A stretch of DNA of 38,751 bases from Perkinsus marinus ATCC 50983 (GCF_000006405.1 NW_003214886.1:50540-89290), one strand, 5' to 3'. Numbered from the stretch's first letter, positions 28,765-38,750 are shown. A program made the numbers and translations. The notes: generated by a model not told the origin, from the sequence alone.

Positions 28765-31084
28765 TCAATCAATGACTTCTTCGTCATCAGAGAACAGGTC
28801 GTCATTTTCTATACTGTACCTGAAAGCTGACATCAAACGCGCACAGGTTCGATTCCGGCACCCTACACATAGGAGTCGATACCACCACAAAATGCAGGGA
28901 TATTTTTCGGGTCGATAAAACGACTGAGATGCCCCACCGGATCGTCTCGCGGTACCAATTGTAGCCTCGAGAGCGTTTCCTCAGAGAAAAAAGGTCGAAT
29001 CTGGCGAGGAAGTCAAATCGATCACGCGATCGATTTACCCACAATGCTCCAAAATTGCTTGCCAGCCCAGTTGAGATTCGTCACCCATACACATCCAATA
29101 CGCCCAGGGTATCGACCCGCTAGTAATTTCACTACTGACTTGGTCGAAGGAACCTGAAGTAGAATAGGAACCCCTATGTGATTGAACTCCGAAACCAAAC
29201 GTATTATACGTTTAAGGGCATCCAATAGACAAACGATCTTCGAGGGAATAGTCAATAACTCGGCGTAAATCCATGATTTCCCCGTCAAAAGTTTTTTCCG
29301 ATTTTCCCAGAATTTTCCGGAAAATTTCTACATCGAAATTATTGTATCCACATCCACTCATATCGGCCAATACAGTCAGCTCCTGGGTCTCCTTCTTCGA
29401 ACCCTCATTCACCAACTTCGATATACATCTTTCTATGCAGTACACAAGATACCTCTCATACCTAATGTAAGAAGCGCGCGCCCTGATGATCGATTTTATG
29501 TTCATCCCAACACATACTCCAGTAAATTTGTTTGTCGGGGTTCATATAGGCGTGCTCTGAAGACAAGAATCGGCCTCTTCAATTTATCTCGTCCACGGAG
29601 GTAAAGTGAACCTTTGCGTCGCTCCGCCGAAATTGAATCTGGATCAATGCCACGTGGTGGGTGGCCGATCCCGAAAGTGGTCAACCGCCACGCTAGAGTA
29701 TCTACAGGAAAATCGATCACGTGATCGATTATAGTAAGCCCGAATCATTACGAAATCAAAGGTTCAATTCCAATACATGTATGGGAGAATACTCTAGCGG
29801 AGAAACATTTCCATAACATGTCCTCTTAAAAACTCGATAGAGCTCCGAGTCTTGCACTCTTGCCCTACCTCGCAATTTCGCAAACGCCGCATCCACCTCC
29901 CATCCTGATGCCTCGAGGAACCGTCGGCACTCCGATTCGGTCGGACATACTTGGCCAGTCTCAGCAGCAGTCTTTTCAATGCGCGTTTGCCTGCAGGAAA
30001 ATTTTCGGAAAATTTTCCAAATTTCCGGGAAAATACATTTCAAGAACCCTATTCGTTTCTTCAGTTTCAGATATCTTTTGACCTGACATGCAACCTGAGT
30101 CGTCGGTGATCCGCTTCAACCTAAGATACGCCTCACTCACCTGATTTCCTATCACGAGCTTTGCCACTGGTTAAGCTATACTCGAAGCTGCACGGATCTG
30201 ATCGATGCCAACCTTATGAAATTCAATCCATGCAAAGATCCCCAAGGTATCACGAAAACTATTCCCACTCGGACTTGAGCTTTATAGTCAAACCAGGTAT
30301 AGCAATCTTCACCGCGCCATGAAATTATTACGACGCATTTTCCGTAAAAAATAATTTTTCTCCCTACCATTTCTGCCTGGTAAAAAGTCGCATTTCTTCA
30401 CCGCACTGTTTAAGAAATCTTCCAGTTTCCAGATATGGCGAAACCATACATCATGAAAAGGGTTCCCTGAACGATTATACCGACCTGACAAAATCGATCA
30501 CGTGATCGATTGTGCTTGTTCCACCTTACCCTTGAAGATCCTAGTTACAACACTTCGCGCACAGCGAAGATTCGGCAGAAGATATTTCATGACCCGTTGG
30601 ACCGAAATGTCTTTTTGGTTCTCCGGCGGAGCGATACTTACAATACACGTTATCGCACTGCCACGACCATTCGGTAGATCTTCGACTGTCCAAAACATAT
30701 AATCCACTTCAACCTAAGCGACAAAAACAGGATGAGAAATTCCAACCCCGTCATCAACGAGTGTGACGAGTACAAACCACTTTCAATGTGCTATAAACTG
30801 AAGACCACATCCGATAAATCAACAGAGTATAAACTATCTTCAGAAGAAAGAGGTACTCCAGTTCCATCACCATAACAAACAATTACGTCATCTCCTATTT
30901 TTCTCACCCGTTTTCCCACTCCCTCGAAAGATTCTTCCGAGGTCGTCGCCACAATTTGCTTTCTTTTATCGATCAGGGCTCGAACCAAATCCACATGCAT
31001 CTTAATCCGCGAAAAGTACTCATCCTCAACGAACAAGCTAGCGTAGTCAGTAGTGATGCTCGTATCTATGGCAACAACAACCAT
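28765..31084 (-). CDS. Sec14-like CRAL-TRIO lipid-binding protein
   Basis: Predicted to bind or exchange phosphoinositide or other lipids at membranes. Secure exons: 28765-28819, 28867-29000, 29043-29153, 29332-29461, 29518-29701, 29869-29990. They encode the CRAL-TRIO N lobe (SECRRFLEASGWEVDAAFAK), RKGSLYLRGRDKLKRPILVF, ELTVLADMSGCGYNNFD, LLAGRYPGRIGCVWVTNLNW, IIRPFFSEETLSRLQLV and FIDPKNIPAFCGG, all in family order, with an acidic C-terminus. Upstream exons at 30908-31084 and about 30530-30713 (VEVDYMFWTVEDLPNGRGSA) join in phase but match no domain I know. The join to 29990 is unresolved. The PH exons upstream on the same strand may belong to the same gene. The introns carry T-arm, palindrome and AATTTTCC cores. 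Confidence 0.85.
28820..28866 (-). repeat. T-arm introner H: 47-nt CRAL-TRIO intron (antisense core)
   Basis: GTAGGGTGCCGGAATCGAAC then CTGTGCGCG, ending GCTTTCAG. It shares GTAGGG and GCCGGRATCGAACC with introner C in UFD2, and has the same antisense orientation. The phase closes (DSYV|YSIEN). Confidence 0.9.
29001..29042 (-). repeat. Palindrome introner: 42-nt CRAL-TRIO intron
   Basis: GTGGGTAAATCGATCGCG, TGATCGATTT, then GACTTCCTCGCCAG. The palindrome-like core fills half the intron. The donor GTGGGT was chosen because it gives FWSI|IRPFF, the family spacing. Confidence 0.85.
29154..29331 (-). repeat. CRAL-TRIO intron with AATTTTCCGGAAAATT core
   Basis: 178 nt. Near the donor it has GAAATTTTCCGGAAAATTC, a self-complementary AT-rich core. 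Near the acceptor it has GGAGTTCAATCACATAGGGG, a weak B-box-like stretch, and ACGTATAATACGT in between. It may be a composite of two short elements. Confidence 0.65.
29462..29517 (-). repeat. 56-nt CRAL-TRIO intron with half of the palindrome
   Basis: GTATGTGTTGGG…AAATCGATCATC then GCGCGCGC, ending ACATTAG. Only the left half of the ATCGATCACGTGATCGAT core is present. Confidence 0.6.
29702..29868 (-). repeat. CRAL-TRIO intron ending in the palindrome
   Basis: 167 nt. The last 50 nt are GTAATGATTCGGGCTTAC, TATAATCGATCACGTGATCG, ATTTTCCTGTAG. The 20-nt palindrome AATCGATCACGTGATCGATT at 29711-29730 is perfect. Confidence 0.82.
30485..30529 (-). repeat. Palindrome introner: 45-nt intron
   Basis: GTAAGGTGGAACAAGCAC, AATCGATCACGTGATCGATT (30492-30511), TTGTCAG. 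The palindrome is identical to that at 29711. Confidence 0.8.
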
Positions 31085-31636
31085 GCGATAAAAAACTTTG
31101 GTTTCAAAAGTGCCTCAACGCCACGAATAAGGCACAAGTCAACTCATCCAACTCATCCACCCGGATGTGATGAACTGAACTGATTGCCGAACATAAGATG
31201 AGCTTTTATGGGCCACAGTTCGTCTCAGGAAGCCGTCGTGTACTCTCGATGGCACAGATAAATGCAAGCCATTGAATTCCCACCAAGTTGAATACGTCAA
31301 GCAATTGATTTCAGAATCTGTGTTCGGTAGTAGCAAGTTCGTTGGCCTCCCTTCTAATACGGTGGAGGCTCATGTGTTCAACCAAGACCCTGTTACTGTG
31401 ATCTTCCGTATATGCTGTGGCAATGTTCAGGAGTCAAGCGGAGACAGTACTCAGTAGTCGAAGATATTTTTTGAGATGGTATGTCAATCCTGAAATTGTG
31501 GTTGACCGCCAACCAGCCTGTATAGCTCGGATATAATGATACCTTCAGGGAATCGCAGTCAATTAGAGATTCCAAAACCAATCTCAGGAACTGTAGACCA
31601 TAGGTTAGTATAAACCCAAGGAGCATTGACTGATTT

Positions 31637-31692
31637 GCTGTCACTAACTGCACAGCTGCTGTCACTAACTGCACAGCTGCTGTCACGAACTG
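31637..31692. repeat. 21-bp tandem repeat, about 2.7 copies
   Basis: Unit GCTGTCACTAACTGCACAGC + T. It lies in an interval without a secure exon. Confidence 0.85.
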
Positions 31693-32192
31693 ACTCGCGG
31701 AGACGATTCACAACTCACGACTCGTTTTCTAGCAAAGAGACCAGGACGATGCTAGGGAGCCAACTGTTTGCTACAGACAGGCTCATCTGTGGCCAACTGA
31801 TGTTTCATGGTGAAGTCGTGAGAGACCCATGGCGATACCGATGAAACTTGCTTTTGGATACACAGGCTCAAAACCGAATCCGTTCTCGCCTTCAGATGGT
31901 GACATCTTCCATTTCACATTCGTGCCACCAACAAAAGGTCGCGAAAAAAATCGAAATTACATCAGTGTTGCGTCCGCACGTACACAGAAATCGCGCATAC
32001 CTTCTCAGGCTGAGCCTGATGCCTCATCTGACGACTCGGAATTCAAAGTCAGCTTGTCCCTATTTTCTCAACAATGGTAGATGTTCCGCAAAGAGCGCGC
32101 TCTATCCCACTCACAGCACCAACCACAGGGTGATGTGAGCTAATCCGTTATGATGATATAGAAGCGAATCTTAGATTCGGAATCTAACTTAC

Positions 32193-32358
32193 CATCATCA
32201 TATGCTATCGTGGTGATCGGTTGGTAGTAACAACCGTCAATTCTAGACATCCACGAGCCAAACGAGCCCTCCTTTAGTTCCCGCCACACTCTATCACTAT
32301 TGAAGCCGTCAATGAGCTGAACCAGACGAAGCTTCGTGCCGCGTGACTGCTTTTTAAC
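32193..32358 (-). CDS. Exon of the PH/CRAL-TRIO region, W-rich
   Basis: A clean exon with an acceptor TTTTCAG and donor GTAAGT, encoding KKQSRGTKLRLVQLIDGF, SDRVWRELKEGSFGSWMSRI and DGCYYQPITTIAYDD. The VW…L…W pattern recalls the start of a START domain, but that is a weak resemblance. Other exons of the same kind are likely near 32820-32930 (IQKALPERLRSKYAVALSDA) and 31860-31960. No full domain can be built from what I see. Confidence 0.55.
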
Positions 32359-33530
32359 CTGAAAAAATAGGAACCGGCATTTCCAAACTAAATTGCGAAC
32401 CGCATATTATTCTCCTCATTCCAACACGACATCTGCCAGACTTCATCACAATGGTAATTTCAATTCTAGGTTGAATTCTTCAGCAATCACTTGTCATTCA
32501 AAAGTGACGAGACTCCGAAATTCCTCCACAGAAAACTCCCGAACATCCATTGGGACTAATGGAGATGAGATTAAATCAACAAAAACCCCAAAGGCTCGAG
32601 GAAAAATTCCTTCTCGAATTTACCTCTTCCTATCAAGAGTACATCACCGTGTTATCAAGCAGTGATCTTTCACCACAGAAAAAATCGAACAACCCAGAGC
32701 TATGCGGAAACTCTCCTCAATAATTATATAATTATATATTCAATTTTCACCAATCGGAGAACCTCATGGGCCGTCGAACAGAGCAGACCTCGGAAAGATG
32801 TATGATACGGAGCTTACAGAAATGTGAGATCCCCGACCAGCAAAAACAGGCTCCCATGTATCCACTCTTCCAGCGTCACTTAAAGCAACAGCGTATTTAC
32901 TTCGCAGCCTCTCAGGTAAGGCTTTCTGGATCTGACCAACACGGCAAGCTGAGAACCTTTCACAACAAAGGGAGATACCATATCGATTTCACTCTCGCCA
33001 GTTGTGACGGTATCATACCTCTGACCATCACCACTCGATAAACGTCGCTGCCTATATTGACACTGAATACGATATCTGAGCGAGGCTGGCGTCAACTCAA
33101 TATTCACTAGCCTTCTATCTTTAGAGTTCCTCATAGGTTTTTTGACACTCCCAGTGATATTAGTACAAATGCAGTAACACATATAGTGGCATAGTTCACG
33201 ACTAGCACTCATTTCCCGAAACCATAGACACCATTCCCGTTCATTGCTTAGTTCGGCAATTTCCGACTACAAAAAGTGTGATAGATGCCGTTTTCACAGC
33301 AACACATAGAAAAAGCGTGTCGGGTTCCCATCTCGACTATGCTACAGTCATGATGGTTACTCAACAAATACTTCTAGTCTACCTCTGCATTTTTCCGACG
33401 ATATTGATATCCCTACGAAATGCATGTATCGAGCTATTGAGAATGTGTATATGCAGTACAACGCTCATCCACACACTTGCGAAATTTCACTGAGCACTCC
33501 GCGAGTCACAGAGGAAGCCTATCCCCTTAC

Positions 33531-36500
33531 GTTCTATCAACAGATATGATAGCTTGCTTCACTGCCCGAAACCATTCTTCACATTCTTGCTCATCATAAC
33601 TGCCAATATGTAAAAACTCCAACTCCGATGGTGCTGGCCAAGACGCTGATTCCGACGCTACACCTATAACAACAACAACAAACGGAAATGTACTCACCAA
33701 TGATACGTTTTAGTCAAAAAACCTAGTCGTAAAAAGAATAATACTCAACAGCTCTCGGTGACACTGGGCTATCGCTTCACTTACAACGGCATCGCAGTAC
33801 CGACGGAATTAATAACTCCTCATGAGTGCAATTAGAATAGATAGACCCGCTGGAGATTTGCTCACTATAGTTGCCGACAAATGAAAAACATCAAAGGACT
33901 CCTTCATTCGTCAGGATATTCCCTCACGATGAAGTTGTGTATCACTCAGTCAACCTCCCGTTCTCCCACAAGTGGACACGGAGTAAATACTGTCGAGATG
34001 ATGTCATATTCATTCATTCAGCTCACATAGAGAATTTCACATTTTGCATTAAATGAAACACGAGTGAAACTCCAGTATACCCTACTTGATGAATCATATC
34101 GCAGGATCACAGTTTTTTCACTCAATAGATTCCAACATTGGTAAGTATAATATACCCCTTACTCCTCCAGAAGGCACGCAATACCCTAGTTGTGACATTT
34201 TGTGATTAAACAGCCACTACTTTTTCCCTTCAAAATCAAGTCCAAAGCAGTGCAACGCTACCTGCCCCCCCCCCCCCCCTACCTACCATCATCAGAATGC
34301 CCTCTAACCGGTGGGGGTGGCCATCGAATGACAAAGGACCAGACTTCACCATAGCCGTCCTGAGGTACACTTGGACAATTTCCTCTTCCTATGGAATCAA
34401 TCTTCAACTATATTGTTCTCGATATACAGCGCTCATTGGTTATGAAAAATTATAGAGCAGGGCCCTTTTCAAGTCGGCGCCCTGTCATTCCTTCACACTA
34501 TGAACAACTTCCGAGAAGAAAATCGATAGTAAATCAACATGAACAGTTTTATACATTTCCAACCTACTTCGGACTCACCACAATTGATGACCCGATATTC
34601 ACAATAAAATGTTATTTTTCAGCTTTTCCCTTCAACATAATACTAAAATGATTCCCATATACAAAACATAGATTCCCATTAGCCCCACACAGAGCTCAAA
34701 CGCCATTTTCATTGACGTATTAGGAATTCCTGATCTGCGCACACATCAAGAGGACTTACTTCATCATTTTCCTTCGCCGTCCACATCCCCTCTACCGCAA
34801 CCCGACCAAGGAAGACACTTTGCCGTGGTTGGTGGTGCGCTGCTGTGGTGAATACTTTTAGCATTGGACCTTCCAACGTGACATATCTGAATAATGAGAA
34901 ATTGCATTCGGATATGCAGAGAGAATACTATTTCCCTAAAGGATCTGTGTGAAGCACCCTAGTGATATGAAAAACACTATTGAAAAATGTATTTTACGAC
35001 TACTGCATATCACCGCGAATATCGCCTTTTTCACAGACTATGACGTCACTTCGCGGGAAACGGCTGAAACTCCAGTGTGAAGCACCCTAGTGATATAAAA
35101 CACACTACTGAAAAGTATATTTCACGACTACTTCATAGTGCGTTTTTTCACAAAGTATTACGCCACTTCCCGAAAGACGGCTGAAACTTCAATGTGAAAC
35201 ATTATGAAGTTGCGCCTCCACTGTTAGCAAGCGGTGAATGCTAGAAATCGGGAATCGGTGCGAAAATATATGCACATGGTCAACTACATGTGTTGCTAGG
35301 AATATGGAAATTTTGAGAAATTATCGTTGATTTTTGTATACTCATACCCAAAATCGAGCGATTTTTCATAATATAGTGCGGAAACTTACGAGCTCAGTTG
35401 AGGAAACCAAACATATATTCCCATACTGTCGGGAATCGTAACAATTTCCTCCGAAATTTTGAATTACCTCTCCAACCACTGTGTGAAGTAAGCACTGCTC
35501 TCTTTTAACAAATACCTACAACATCATCAAAATAAGAATATGTCGATCCACACATAACACTAGTGGGAAAATATGCACATGTTCAACTATCGAAATTTCG
35601 AGGAAAAATTTAGAAAATTTCCGTTGGTTTTCGTACCCTTCTACCCGAAATCGTGCATTTTTATAATGTAGCTTTGGAGGCTCCTAAGCTCCGCTGAAGA
35701 GAGCGAACATATACTTCTCCTGTGCGAGCTCTATGACAAATACAACTATGTCACGAAGTGACTCCAAAACGAATATCGTGATGAACGAATAATATTTTTA
35801 CCATCGGCGGACCTTTTTCCCTACAGAAATAAAAATCTATAAATATGTGTTCATTTGAGTTTCACGACCCGTTTTACGTGAAGTGGCGTAAAACTCGGTG
35901 AAAAACGCGATATTCGTGGTGGTATGCAGTAGTCGTGAAATGTGTTTTTCACTAGTGTTTTTCATATCACTAGGGTAGTGAAACTCTATTATTTTATTCT
36001 TTCCATACGTTTCTATATCAGACGAATTTATCCTTAAAACTAAAACCACTCCCTCCGTAGATTTCCAATGACATACCCTTGCTTTCGGAATAGTGACAAG
36101 CCCAGTGACGTTGGCTTCCCTTCATTAGCTGCTTCCACTGAGGAAGGATCCCGAGCAGCTCCACGATCAGCTGATGTCAACATAGCCTAACGACGATAAT
36201 AATACAACTCTTTCGAGGCACGCGAAAAATGACAATTGAAAATTTTTCATCATACCAGCAATTCAAAGAATTTTACCCCACAGTTATATGCTAATCTACT
36301 TGATAGTGTACGTGTTTTATAACTCCCCCATACAACAACACACAACTGAAAATCCCAGGCTTTTGTACGCGACCTTGCGTAATATCGTATTAGCCAGGAT
36401 AAAAATGTTACTACCGGACAACCTCCCTAACTGAGATCGATTCGTTTTTCCATGCCCAACAGTTATATACAATATTGGAGTTTCACCCGTTTTACGCGAA

Positions 36501-37078
36501 ATTCACTGCTCACATGCGTTTTTCACGAAGTGAAATGTGAAACTCCATTATACAATGGAGTTTCACCCGCGATATGAAAAACACTAGTGAAAAACATATT
36601 TCACGGCTACTGCGTAGTGTGAATATCGCGTTTTTCACCGAGTTTTATACCAGTTCACCTTAAACGGGTGAAACTCCAATGTAGTAGCTCAAATTGCATG
36701 TACTCCTGCTGCAGCGTTTGTGGGCAACAGACATAGTATTCCAACAATGCCATCATCATTTCGATTCCACGTTTTGCTACACTTTTTGTAATTTATCAAC
36801 TTCAAGGAAATTCTTTTTTTTTCTGGCGCTTTCTACCAAACCATCCGAGCAGTATGAACATAGTAGAAACAATATTCCCAGGGAAAAAATTTTGGCGAAA
36901 AATTTCGAAAAACTTCAAAAACTCAAACATCTTCCCAATAATTTCACCATACTTCCTCAGCCATCCTTTTAACATCATTTGGGGTTGGCGTGGTAGAGCT
37001 GCTGAGCTGAGCCGGCCGACTCGGTATCGTCACTGGAGAACTACTAGCTGCATATAGGTGGCTAGGCACCGACATCAT
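33531..37078 (-). CDS. PH-domain protein, N-terminal exons
   Basis: Predicted to be recruited to membranes through a pleckstrin-homology domain. Exons: 36953-37078 (start MMSVPSHLYAASSS, Ser/Pro-rich), 36077-36186, 34760-34886, 34287-34359, 33531-33663. They join in phase, except that extra exons between 36186 and 36953 cannot be excluded. The PH strands read LFRKQGYVTLEGPMLKVFTT, QSVFLGRVAVEGMW and GYGEVWSFVIRWPPP. The C-terminal helix ECEEWFRAVKQAI carries the invariant Trp. Downstream exons on the same strand lead to the CRAL-TRIO exons with no clear gene end between them, so this may be one multi-domain lipid-handling protein. Alternatively it is a separate gene ending near 31-33 kb. Confidence 0.75.
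34265..34279. repeat. C15 homopolymer in a PH-gene intron
   Basis: Fifteen consecutive C, a few bases past the donor of the exon ending at 34287. Confidence 0.9.
34947..35074. mobile_element. GGAGTTTCACCC fold-back element, copy b
   Basis: Starts GTGAAGCACCCTAGTGATAT, ends CGGCTGAAACTCCAGTG. In the PH-gene intron after 34886. Directly followed by a second copy. Confidence 0.75.
35075..35195. mobile_element. GGAGTTTCACCC fold-back element, copy c
   Basis: Tandem partner of copy b, same orientation, starting GTGAAGCACCCTAGTGATAT and ending GGCTGAAACTTCAATG. It is about 85-90 percent like copy b by eye. Confidence 0.75.
35256..35428 (+). mobile_element. CAGTG-family element, copy 10, with perfect 8-bp TSD (forward)
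   Basis: From CGGTGCGAAAATATATG to TATTCCCATACTG. TCGGGAAT flanks both sides (35248-35255 and 35429-35436). Nearly identical to copy 6, so both probably moved recently. Confidence 0.93.
35560..35726 (+). mobile_element. CAGTG-family element, copy 11 (forward, degenerate right end)
   Basis: TAGTGGGAAAATATGCACAT at the left, GCTCCGCTGAAGAGAGCGAA near the right, ending CTTCTCCTGTG. The CATGTGTTG block is lost. Confidence 0.75.
35857..35987. mobile_element. GGAGTTTCACCC fold-back element, copy d
   Basis: GAGTTTCACGACCCGTTTTA at the left, GTAGTGAAACTC at the right, with the shared GATATTCGTGGTGGTATGCA core. Confidence 0.8.
36476..36684. mobile_element. GGAGTTTCACCC fold-back elements, copies e1 and e2 side by side
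   Basis: A short 78-bp version (36476-36553) with both ends but a reduced centre, then a spacer ATTATACAAT, then a full copy (about 36563-36684) with perfect 12-nt terminal inverted repeats GGAGTTTCACCC/GGGTGAAACTCC. Confidence 0.85.
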
Positions 37079-37140
37079 CGAGGTAACAGAACTGAGTGAA
37101 ATGAATAACCATACACATACAATGCAATAAGTTTCCGCTT

Positions 37141-37165
37141 GTTATTGTTATACGTAATAACAATA
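37141..37165. repeat. 25-nt inverted repeat
   Basis: TTATTGTTAT, loop ACGTA, then the exact complement. In the spacer upstream of the PH gene. Confidence 0.75.
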
Positions 37166-37707
37166 AAATCTATAGAACACAATTCCCGATGAAAAATTTT
37201 CTGAAAAATTCGGGAAACGACCAAAATAATTCCTCAGGGCTTCTTTCAGTGCACACGACTAGATGTCTCTGATCTTCATACCACCAACGCAGTTCTAAGT
37301 CAACGAAAAACCCAATCCTCAAGTTTGGAAATAAAAATATCAACGACGACAGAAATTTACATTAGCAGATGCGTAACAATATAGTTTGTGCAAATGTGAA
37401 CAATGTGCGTTTTCTATTCCGGGATTAATGATAGTGAACAACTTGTCGCTATCATAGTCTCGAAAGGTTTCCTTTTGAACATGTTCATAGCAATGTGAAC
37501 ATTATCCCTGCGATAAATATAGTTTCAGATCTACTTTTCATCCACCTTGCGAGATCACCAGCATTCTCCACATTTTCATATCGAATATTTCCAAAATTGG
37601 GAAAATCGGGCTACCGCGCGCCACAAAACATTTCCCATACCCATTTTAATGCAACTCCGACATCCGTAATAATTGAAACTATACTTAACTACCAATACTC
37701 CATCATT

Positions 37708-38618
37708 TCATCGTCGACAATTCTCCTTACGATTTCCATTTCTCTCAGCAGAGTTACTATCCAACTCGTCGTCGTCCTCATCCTCCTCAGAGGCCTCTAG
37801 CCGCCCTTGTTCACGGAGTGCTCGAACCATCTGATAGCAGAACAAAAAATAACAAAAAATTAAATTTTCGATACCACAATTCACCCAAGTCATACCATAT
37901 AAATCGTTCCACAAACCACTTCTGAATAAAATCTCACACGGAAGAATTTTTTCCGACGATTTTCAATCTTCAATCTTTCAATCTTTTATCAACTTCACGG
38001 TGAAGTTTCACCACCCTAGTGATATGCAAAAAAACACTAGTGAAAAACATATTTCACGACTACTGCATATCACCGCCAATATAGCCAGTTTTTCACCGAG
38101 TATTACGCCACTTCACGTGAAACGGGAGAAACCCTCCTAGAACAGTCGTCTCGGCAATGTGGCAGAAAATATACATATGGTCAACTACATGTGTTGGTTA
38201 GAATATGAAAATTCTGTAAAAATCTAGAGAAATTATTATTCCTACCCAAATTCGCATATAAACTTCTAAAATCAACAAGAAAACTCCTAAGCTCAGTTGA
38301 CTGACGCCAACATATATTCCTCCAAAACTGCGTCCATACCATCCCGAAAAAAAAAGAAGTTTCCTTTCTCACAACAATACGCCTAATCTCATTATTCATC
38401 CGAAATTACAATTTTTTATCAAATTTTTTTCATAAAACTCCCCCCCGTAGTACCTGCATCTCATTATAGTGTCTTCTGCGTTTCTCATGAAACTCCCTAG
38501 CCTTGCGTGCCCTCTCCATTTCGTCTGTTGCACCATCTGCGGTCGTAGCAGAAAAGTCTATCGTCAGTAACCCCGCATTGTTTGGAATACCTTCATCCTC
38601 ATCGGGTGAATTCTTTAC
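37708..38618 (-). CDS. Protein phosphatase inhibitor 2-like protein (5' end outside the window)
   Basis: Inhibitor-2 proteins bind and regulate the PP1 catalytic subunit. Two exons are visible. Exon 38454-38618 is phase 0 at both ends and encodes an acidic segment (NSPDEDEGIPNNAGLL) and then ARKAREFHEKRRRHYNEMQ, like the family helix with the HYNE motif. The next, from 37830, reads MVRALREQGRLEASEEDEDD then DELDSNSAE, like the family LARQL…DDDED end. The stop is at 37708 unless an intron begins at GTAAGG near 37725. The RVxF and SILK parts would lie upstream, outside the window, so the call rests on the C-terminal third only. Confidence 0.6.
37997..38133. mobile_element. GGAGTTTCACCC fold-back element, copy f
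   Basis: In the intron 37831-38453 of the inhibitor-2-like gene. GAAGTTTCACCACCCTAGTG at the left, CACGTGAAACGGGAGAAACC at the right. Confidence 0.78.
38155..38330 (+). mobile_element. CAGTG-family element, copy 12 (forward)
   Basis: From CAATGTGGCAGAAAATATAC to TATTCCTCCAAAACTG, with GGTCAACTACATGTGTTGG inside. Same intron as fold-back copy f, 20 bp away. Confidence 0.82.
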
Positions 38619-38710
38619 CTAAATTCTTCCAAAATCAACGATTCGCTTCGCTTTAATATTTATGTATATTCACTCATGGGGATTTATTACCATTTAATGG
38701 AGTTTTTTCG

Positions 38711-38750
<40 letters not shown>

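Noticed and set aside
10890-28866. tRNA genes or pseudo-tRNA genes at the TTCGA sites
   Set aside because: Only the variable loop and T-arm part is present. There is no acceptor stem, D-arm or A box, and splice phases show that most copies are whole introns.
29620-29640. CGCTCCGCC core inside CRAL-TRIO exon and near 30590
   Set aside because: At 29620 it is coding (ISAERRKG) in a conserved exon. The resemblance to the intron core is taken as chance.
31829-32080. Plus-strand gene (GYTGSKPNPFSPSDGD…)
   Set aside because: The same DNA read on the minus strand gives an equally plausible exon in line with the surrounding minus-strand gene, so the + frame is probably its shadow.
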